Shown piece by piece: positions 37,472-42,395 of a stretch of DNA of 42,395 nt. The DNA lies in the NCBI RefSeq assembly GCF_900113925.1, contig NZ_FORD01000025.1, positions 1-42,395 of the forward strand, written 5' to 3'. Each line of letters begins with the position of its first letter. Position 1 is the stretch's first letter. Below the pieces are notes generated by a model, which was not told where the DNA came from, searched no databases, and saw only the letters and a program-made list of their open reading frames with translations. This DNA comes from Nitrosomonas sp. Nm34 (GTDB taxonomy: Bacteria; Pseudomonadota; Gammaproteobacteria; Burkholderiales; Nitrosomonadaceae). Made by a program: the position numbers and the translations under genes.

Positions 37472-38143
37472 TTAACTGGCTGGCGTCTCCCAGACCAGTA
37501 ATCTGATCGGTGTCGGGTTGTACGCATTGCAAGGATTATTCAGCTGCGGACAATTCGAGATCAATACCAATACATCCATTTCGGCGCGCATTTCGACATA
37601 TTTGCCAGGCGCAGAAATACCGTCTACAAACTCCAATCTACCATCCTCTGTGACAGGGACATTCATAAAAAAATTGATATTGCTCGGAATATCGCGCTTG
37701 CTCATGCCAAGGTGCCCGCAAGCGGTTTCATGTGCGAGTGCATGCAGAAAATTATCGCGGCAGCTATGCATCGGGTATTTTTCCAGCGCGTAACGCACGG
37801 TGTTGCTTTCTGCGGAACAGGCACCGCCCAGCGTGTCATGACGTCCACAGGTGTCCGCAGTGATCGTGAGCATGACATTGCCAAAATTGGAGCAGAGCTT
37901 GCTGCCAGTGGTCAGATATAGCTTATCCTGCGCGCGTATCGTATCTGCCACGCTATAGCGCTCCCATGCATGATTTGCATTGAAAAATAGCGTATCGACG
38001 GCCTGATTGCCTTCCAGGTCAACAATACGAAAAATCTGTCCCTGTTTAACTATCTTGACCCAAGGCTCACCTGCCGCACAAATTTCATCAATGATAGCAG
38101 CATCAGGATTAAGTTGACTTTCGATCAATTGAGACGTATTCAT
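37472..38143 (-). CDS. DUF1989 protein, carboxyguanidine deiminase subunit
   Basis: The start is the ATG at 38141-38143 (MNTSQL), with GGAGG 5-6 nt upstream; it overlaps the stop of the preceding gene by 4 nt (ATGA). The longer 248-codon frame is not needed. The 223-residue product has the family core [20 protein letters not shown] and [12 protein letters not shown], the likely metal and substrate region of DUF1989. Annotation pipelines call such proteins urea carboxylase-associated (UAAP2-type by my recollection). The paired DUF1989 proteins were shown to act together as carboxyguanidine deiminase (CgdAB), making allophanate from carboxyguanidine. Which subunit is CgdA or CgdB I leave open. 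Confidence 0.85.
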   Translation of the reverse strand: MNTSQLIESQLNPDAAIIDEICAAGEPWVKIVKQGQIFRIVDLEGNQAVDTLFFNANHAWERYSVADTIRAQDKLYLTTGSKLCSNFGNVMLTITADTCGRHDTLGGACSAESNTVRYALEKYPMHSCRDNFLHALAHETACGHLGMSKRDIPSNINFFMNVPVTEDGRLEFVDGISAPGKYVEMRAEMDVLVLISNCPQLNNPCNAYNPTPIRLLVWETPAS

Positions 38144-38871
38144 AATGCACCTCCACAAGGGGGATAAAACCGATGAGTATTGTGTAATCCGCGCAGGTTC
38201 TCGGCAATTTGTTTGCACTCCGAAGCTGCTGCGGAGGAGGTGGTAAATGCAGCCAGATGGATAGCACCGGGTTGATAAGTTGTGGTGGTATCAAGCGGAT
38301 GAGGAGCGGTAGAAAGGACAACCAATGTATCCATTTCAAAACTCAGATCGACATAACCGCCTGCTTTACTGTGAGTGCGATGGAAGGTGAGTTCACCTGC
38401 CTCATTGGCAGTTACTTTGCTGAAAAAATTTATATTGGCTACGATGTCACGCATGCCCAGCCCCCATTTGCCAAGTTCGATCAGCATGCCATCCAAACCA
38501 TTGCGATACATTTGATTGCGATGTTCTTGGTAACGGGCGATGCCATATTTTTGCTGGATCAGTGTGCGATCACTCAAGCCACATACGGTATCATGCCACC
38601 CCACTGTGTCGGCTGTAATGCAGCAGAATATCCGCCCCATATCGGAGTAGCAGGCATGCCCCTTAGTCAAGCGAAAAGTATGTTGTGCCTTCAACGTATC
38701 GGCCATATTGTAGCGCTCCAGTTTTTCTTCTTGATTGAAGAATAAAACCGCTGCATTGGCGTTACCGCTGACATCGACTAAACGCAAGGTCATTCCCCGA
38801 CGCAGTATGCCTGACCAGTGGCATCCACCCGGAATAGGTTCTTCCCATAGGGATATGTTCTCTGGATTCAT
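38140..38871 (-). CDS. DUF1989 protein, second deiminase subunit
   Basis: I place the start at the ATG 38869-38871 ([11 protein letters not shown]), with AAGGAG about 6 nt upstream and a 4-nt overlap with the permease stop. Forty extra upstream codons have no family support. The 243-residue protein has [14 protein letters not shown] and [10 protein letters not shown], paralogous to its neighbour, plus the [13 protein letters not shown] start typical of UAAP1-type proteins. Two different paralogues in one operon suit a heteromeric deiminase. The protein is cytosolic, with no membrane segment. Confidence 0.85.
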   Translation of the reverse strand: MNPENISLWEEPIPGGCHWSGILRRGMTLRLVDVSGNANAAVLFFNQEEKLERYNMADTLKAQHTFRLTKGHACYSDMGRIFCCITADTVGWHDTVCGLSDRTLIQQKYGIARYQEHRNQMYRNGLDGMLIELGKWGLGMRDIVANINFFSKVTANEAGELTFHRTHSKAGGYVDLSFEMDTLVVLSTAPHPLDTTTTYQPGAIHLAAFTTSSAAASECKQIAENLRGLHNTHRFYPPCGGAL

Positions 38872-40298
38872 TTGTTTCTCCTTATCAGAATGGTTAAGGT
38901 TGTTGCGCTTAGGATGCTTCCCAGCACCAGCGGTACTGCCCAGATCTGCCACCAGGGAGCATCGGGTGAAGCTAAGTAGGTGCGTGGCCACGCAATATTA
39001 ATTAACTCGAATAATGACCAGAGAAAAGCGATGATATTGATGATCAGACCCCATCGCCCTAATTTTAATTCCCCCAGTGCCGGATCCCAGCGACCGGTCA
39101 GCCGAGTGTATAAACCGACGCCTGTCGTCATGGAAAACATGGCATAGAGACCGCCTGTACCAAATGCGATGATGGTAGCGACAGCCTGATCATGGAGCCC
39201 GAACAATAGTCCCGAGCCGGCCAAAAATACTGTGCAGAGAATCGCATTTCTTGGTGTTTTAGCAGTAGTTACGCGGCTGAGTGGTGCAGGCAGGTTGCCT
39301 TCACGCGCCATGGAGAAGACGATGCGGGAGGTGTACTTCACGACGGATGCGCCGCAAGCGAGAAAAGCGATCACGACAATTGTCAGAAAAGGTTTCTCAA
39401 ACCAATCTCCAATATGGGTGGTAATCAGCGGTGTAATAGGGTCAAATGTCGCACTGGTTTTTGCCAGGGTATTATGATCAAACGATAACGTTAATGCAGC
39501 AGAATTGAAAACGACCACAATACCTACCGCGCATAACGAGAAAAAAATCGCGCGCGGTACCATGCGCTTGGGCTGGTGCGTTTCCTCTGAAGTGGTTGAG
39601 CAGGCATCAAATCCGATGAATGCCCAGCCGGCAATGGCGAGTGCAGCTAAAAAAGCAGAAAGTTTGTCCGGTGCTGTACCGCTACCCAGGTGCTGGAATA
39701 ATTCGGAAACGGGATGTTCCCGGAAAAACAGGAAAAGTAACAGGGCAATACCAAATGATCCAATGATTTCGGCATATACCCCAAGTGCAATGATCGACTT
39801 GAACACATTTACATGAGCAAGATTGAGCAACATGCAAATGAGCAGAAAAACCATACCCCAGCATACCATCATAAAGCCAGTTCCACTTGGAGCATCAAAT
39901 AGAATAGCGAGCCAGATGCCTCCTGTATAGGCGGTTGTGGTCAGCATGGCGATGGTTGAGCTGACATAAATGATCCCAGCGTACTGACCTGTAATCGTTC
40001 CCCCGAGTTGGCGCGCCCATTTGTAAGCGCCGCCTGCAATCGGAAATTGGGAAGAGAGCTCGGCATAGACGGTAGCGACTAATAACTGCATCATTAAACA
40101 GATCACGAGCGCTGTGAACCAGCCTCCACCAGTAACATTAGTTTGGACACCGACTATGGCATAAAGCCCAACCACAGGAGAAACCACAGCGAAGCCAAGC
40201 GTAAAGCTATTCCAGATGCCCATGCTGCGATTAAGCATTTGGGGGTCAGTTGATTTGATTTCAGATGAAAAGCTTTTGTGACTATGAACGGTTGACAT
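38868..40298 (-). CDS. APC-family permease, likely guanidine importer
   Basis: The start is the ATG at 40296-40298 (MSTVHSHKSF), with GAGG 6 nt upstream; longer frames to 40343 have no ribosome-binding site. The 476-residue product has about 12 transmembrane segments and an amino acid/polyamine/organocation superfamily look: GFAVVSPVVGLYAIVG at the first helix, SSQFPIAGGAYKWARQLGG, and AFIGFDACSTTSEETHQPKR. It is the first gene with good family support behind the guanidine-I riboswitch, so guanidine or guanidinium import is inferred. The stop overlaps the next gene by 4 nt. Amino acid or urea transport remain alternatives. Confidence 0.82.
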   Translation of the reverse strand: MSTVHSHKSFSSEIKSTDPQMLNRSMGIWNSFTLGFAVVSPVVGLYAIVGVQTNVTGGGWFTALVICLMMQLLVATVYAELSSQFPIAGGAYKWARQLGGTITGQYAGIIYVSSTIAMLTTTAYTGGIWLAILFDAPSGTGFMMVCWGMVFLLICMLLNLAHVNVFKSIIALGVYAEIIGSFGIALLLFLFFREHPVSELFQHLGSGTAPDKLSAFLAALAIAGWAFIGFDACSTTSEETHQPKRMVPRAIFFSLCAVGIVVVFNSAALTLSFDHNTLAKTSATFDPITPLITTHIGDWFEKPFLTIVVIAFLACGASVVKYTSRIVFSMAREGNLPAPLSRVTTAKTPRNAILCTVFLAGSGLLFGLHDQAVATIIAFGTGGLYAMFSMTTGVGLYTRLTGRWDPALGELKLGRWGLIINIIAFLWSLFELINIAWPRTYLASPDAPWWQIWAVPLVLGSILSATTLTILIRRNK

Positions 40299-40339
40299 GG
40301 TGTGCCTCATAAAAATAATGAGAAATGATTCAATCCGAG

Positions 40340-40585
40340 TCAAAACTCTTGATTAACTGAGAAGCTGAAAATCGGTAAAGAGCTTAGCCTGAAAGTGATA
40401 GTTAGTTTAAACCTGGGAGTGGCTGTAAAAAAATGAACGGTCAAGTATTGCGTATTTTTTTCTGACCAACTCGAATTACTCACATTGGCCTGTATCAATG
40501 AATCCGCCGTAGCGAGCGTTAGATTTTTTCCAGTGCTATCGCTAGAAAGGAAGTGATGAAATGAATATAAGATTGATATGTACAT
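40340..40585 (-). CDS. Leader ORF of 81 residues behind the riboswitch
   Basis: An ATG at 40583-40585 is preceded by AAAGGAGG with 8-nt spacing, the best ribosome-binding site in this leader. The frame runs 81 codons to a TGA at 40340-40342. The product is Ser/Thr- and Phe-rich, with no signal peptide, repeat or recognised family. It could be a real small protein, a translated leader coupled to the permease, or the stump of a lost gene. The strong site argues for translation; the composition does not argue for function. Confidence 0.35.
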   Translation of the reverse strand: MYISILYSFHHFLSSDSTGKNLTLATADSLIQANVSNSSWSEKNTQYLTVHFFTATPRFKLTITFRLSSLPIFSFSVNQEF

Positions 40586-40588
40586 AAA

Positions 40589-40626
40589 CGAAGCCTCCTT
40601 TAAATCATCAGGTCAAATACCGAGAG
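40589..40626 (-). promoter_or_regulatory. Riboswitch expression platform and RBS
   Basis: Downstream of the aptamer, CTCTCGG (40626-40620) is an exact complement of aptamer CCGAGAG (40710-40704). GGAGGCTTCG (40598-40589), which contains the ribosome-binding site, complements aptamer CGAAG-CTCC (40684-40676) with one bulge. Either pairing would compete with ligand-bound folding. No U-tract follows, so control of translation or Rho-dependent termination is more likely than an intrinsic terminator. Confidence 0.5.
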
Positions 40627-40650
40627 CCGTAATGTGTCTAAACATTACAT

Positions 40651-40748
40651 ATCTCCCGGGCTTTTATCCCTCCGTGGAGCTTCGTTATTACTGAAGCCAG
40701 AAACTCTCGGACCAGACACTTCTAAAGCAAGAAGCCGGAACCCTAGTT
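40651..40748 (-). ncRNA. Guanidine-I (ykkC) riboswitch
   Basis: The minus strand carries, in order, the hallmark segments of the guanidine-I aptamer: CTAGGGTTCCGGC (about 40746-40734), CTGGTCCGAGAG (about 40715-40704), CTCCACGGAGGG and then GATAAAAGCCCGGGAGAT (about 40669-40650). The conserved AGGGTTCCG, GGTCCGAGAG and AAAGCCCGGGAGA runs match the consensus as I know it. It senses guanidinium and turns on downstream genes. It lies about 350 nt before the permease gene. It strongly supports guanidine as the substrate of the operon. Confidence 0.93.
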
Positions 40749-40760
40749 TGCTATTACATT

Positions 40761-40782
40761 AGTTGTATAAAATGATACAACT
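40761..40782. promoter_or_regulatory. Inverted repeat upstream of the riboswitch
   Basis: AGTTGTAT (40761-40768) and ATACAACT (40775-40782) form a perfect inverted repeat around a 6-nt spacer, 12 bp before the first conserved aptamer bases. It is where an operator over the operon promoter would lie; the TTGTAT...ATACAA arms resemble GntR-type sites. Confidence 0.45.
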
Positions 40783-40934
40783 GAGTGACGCCTCTCAATA
40801 GTTAATGAATACTAAGAAACGATTTCAAGAGTAAAGTTAACATATCTTTTTTAGAAAAACAAATTTCTATCTTCGAAATAGATAGTAGATGGCGAACTCC
40901 TCGTTTAACATCTCGCTTATAGATTTATTAAACC

Positions 40935-40959
40935 AAAAAGGTGTGGGTCAAGCAACACC
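40935..40959 (-). terminator. Terminator overlapping the pyrE stop
   Basis: On the minus strand GGTGT (40959-40955) pairs with ACACC (40944-40940) and is followed by TTTTT. The stem begins in the last pyrE codons, so pyrE transcription likely ends here and the guanidine operon has its own promoter. The short 5-bp stem makes it a weak terminator. Confidence 0.45.
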
Positions 40960-41589
40960 ATACTGCGCGCGATAGCGCTTAATAGCTAATAAATCAGGAG
41001 CCCTATCGCACCTGACCACTAAATAATCCATAATATTATCCAAATTGATAATGCTGATCACCGGGATGTCGTGCATCTGTTCTACTTCCTGGATAGCAGA
41101 TTTCTCATGGCGGCCTCGCTCCATGCGATCTAGCGCAACGACGACACCACAAGGTGTGGCTGAAGCAGTACGAATAAGATCGACAGATTCCTGGACGGAT
41201 GTACCTGCAGTGATCACATCATCGACAATCAGCACCCGGCCTGCGAGTGGCGCGCCGACCATATTGCCTCCTTCGCCATGATCTTTGATTTCTTTCCGAT
41301 TAAAGCAGAAACCATAATTATGACCCATCTCAGCTAACGCAATGGCAATCGCGCTGACAAGCGGGATCCCTTTGTATGCGGGGCCGAATAACATATCAAA
41401 CGGGAGTTGGGCAGCTAAAATGGCTTGGGCGTAGAATTGTCCGAGTTTATGGAGTGAATTGCCATCATTAAATAATCCCGCATTAAAAAAATAAGGTGAC
41501 AAACGTCCTACTTTGGTTTTGAACTCACCAAAGCGCAACACATTACGTTCGATGGCAAATTCAATAAAGGCTTGTTTAAAATCTGGCAT
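40948..41589 (-). CDS. pyrE: Orotate phosphoribosyltransferase
   Basis: PyrE joins orotate to PRPP to make orotidine 5'-phosphate in pyrimidine synthesis. The 213-residue product has the usual length. The PRPP-binding motif is VLIVDDVITAGTS near residues 119-131, and the FNRKEIKDHGEGGNMVG loop is the flexible catalytic loop. The N-terminal FGEFKTKVGRLSPYFFNAG segment binds orotate. It starts with ATG at 41587-41589. It is upstream of the guanidine operon on the same strand, but a terminator separates them. Confidence 0.95.
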   Translation of the reverse strand: MPDFKQAFIEFAIERNVLRFGEFKTKVGRLSPYFFNAGLFNDGNSLHKLGQFYAQAILAAQLPFDMLFGPAYKGIPLVSAIAIALAEMGHNYGFCFNRKEIKDHGEGGNMVGAPLAGRVLIVDDVITAGTSVQESVDLIRTASATPCGVVVALDRMERGRHEKSAIQEVEQMHDIPVISIINLDNIMDYLVVRCDRAPDLLAIKRYRAQYGVA

Positions 41590-41860
41590 AGCTCTAATAA
41601 TTCATGAAAACACGAATTATAATACTAAAGATAATTGATGTATTCTGCATAGCTACAGTTTCGGCTTAAGTTTACATTTTAAGCGGTTTTTGGCCGTTTA
41701 TTATTTGCCGTTTTATATACAGTTTGCTCTTCATCTATGAAAAAATTGGGTATCGCAAACACAATTTTTACCATGTTGCTAACCGATATAAAAATCCGCA
41801 AGACAAAGCAATAATAAACCGAGGATAAACCAATAGCCTTGGTTTATACATTAACGTGAG
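41590..41860. other. Gap between pyrE start and IS element
   Basis: This 271-bp stretch holds the pyrE promoter region and no gene or repeat that I can recognise. It ends at the IS982 terminal repeat. Confidence 0.4.
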
Positions 41861-42395
41861 TTCGACATAAGAAAAGCTGTAAAAGAAGTCTGAATTCCTT
41901 ATGATGAAGTGGTTTTGGAAAAGGATTTCATCATGAGATGAGTCAGGTTCCCATGGATACTATAACGATTTTTTGTGAGAGTGACGAATTTTGTAAAGAG
42001 TTTGAACCACGATGGGAGCAGCACTTATTAGGATCATCGCTGAAACAGCGTCGGCGGCAAGGAGCGCTGTGTCTAAGCGAAATCATGACCATTATGGTGG
42101 GGTTTCATCTATCCGGTTATCGGACATTTAAGCACTATTACCTGAATGACGTGTTGAGGTATCAGCGGGGTTATTTTCCAGGGTTGGTGAGCTATAACCG
42201 CTTTGTTGAGCTATTGCAAGGTAGCCTGGTACCTTTGTGCTGTTTTCTGACCAGCCGCTTTGGGCAATGCAGTGGGATCAGCTTCATTGATTCAACCAAA
42301 ATCAGTGTGTGCCACAATCGCCGCATTGGGTCGCATCAAGTAATGACAGACGTTTGCTGCTCGGGGAAAGACCAGCGTGGATTGGTTTTATGGGT
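41861..42395 (+). mobile_element. IS982-family element, cut by window edge
   Basis: The left terminal repeat TTAACGTGAGTTCGACATAA starts at 41861 and the transposase frame 92 bp further. The right end lies outside the window. Two decayed relatives are at 17557 and 27562. Confidence 0.8.
41953..42395 (+). pseudogene. IS982 transposase with a frameshift
   Basis: The frame from ATG 41953 reads MDTITIFCESDEF, then the IS982 signatures LCLSEIMTIMVGFHLSGYR, LVSYNRFVELL and GISFIDSTKISVCHNRRIGSH. After about 42351 the correct protein continues only one base over (FAARGKTSVDWFYG), so one extra base, probably the G at 42352, shifts the frame. The decayed copy at 27562-28293 lacks this base at the same point. 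DDE chemistry is expected for the family, but this copy is likely dead unless ribosomes shift frame. Confidence 0.7.

Noticed and set aside
38872..38991. Forty-codon upstream extension of the second DUF1989 gene
   Set aside because: It overlaps permease coding sequence; AAGGAG before the ATG at 38871 and the ATGA overlap mark the true start.

Overview
The window looks like a chromosomal segment of a low-to-moderate GC betaproteobacterium. The best guess is a Nitrosomonas-like ammonia oxidizer, inferred from protein style and gene order (trxA-rho-rpmE, smc-zipA, a betaproteobacterial XRE regulator, multiheme cytochromes, alanine dehydrogenase). No ammonia-oxidation or carbon-fixation gene is present, so the taxonomy is an inference.

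Layout. 1-2600: the end of an accessory segment beside a tRNA-Ser(GGA) gene, with an unrecognised partial gene, a zinc-ribbon protein, iteron-like repeats, decayed DNA and a small HTH regulator. 2668-15287: mostly housekeeping genes: a radical SAM protein divergent from queD-tatD, ygfZ divergent from ygfX, an unusual LpxK-Trm112 fusion, zipA and smc, queF, fumC and a small DMT-like membrane protein. 15288-18602: a decayed accessory zone with an IS30-like scrap, a ~100-bp MITE-like repeat, two small unknown genes, a phage-type repressor with a perfect operator palindrome, an IS982 end and an IS1380-like transposase relic. 18627-27314: ald, an fbpABC-type ferric iron ABC transporter behind a Fur-like box, mltB, trxA, rho and rpmE. 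27315-28691: a decayed IS982 copy that appears to have landed in another copy of the MITE. 28869-30880: a translationally coupled pair of c-type cytochromes (di-heme and tri-heme), then a further MITE copy. 30999-31865: yicC.

The most interesting locus is 32003-40750 on the minus strand. Its enzymes would usually be annotated as urea carboxylase, two urea carboxylase-associated proteins and allophanate hydrolase, with an APC-family permease. The leader carries a clear guanidine-I (ykkC) riboswitch. Together this fits the guanidine degradation route: import, ATP-dependent carboxylation to carboxyguanidine, deimination by the paired DUF1989 proteins, and hydrolysis of allophanate to ammonia and CO2. 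In an ammonia oxidizer the released ammonia could serve as energy substrate as well as nitrogen source. Three successive gene junctions overlap by 4 nt (ATGA), the ribosome-binding site is predicted to pair with part of the aptamer, and a perfect inverted repeat lies just upstream of the aptamer. pyrE lies upstream with its own terminator, and a frameshifted IS982 copy runs off the right edge.
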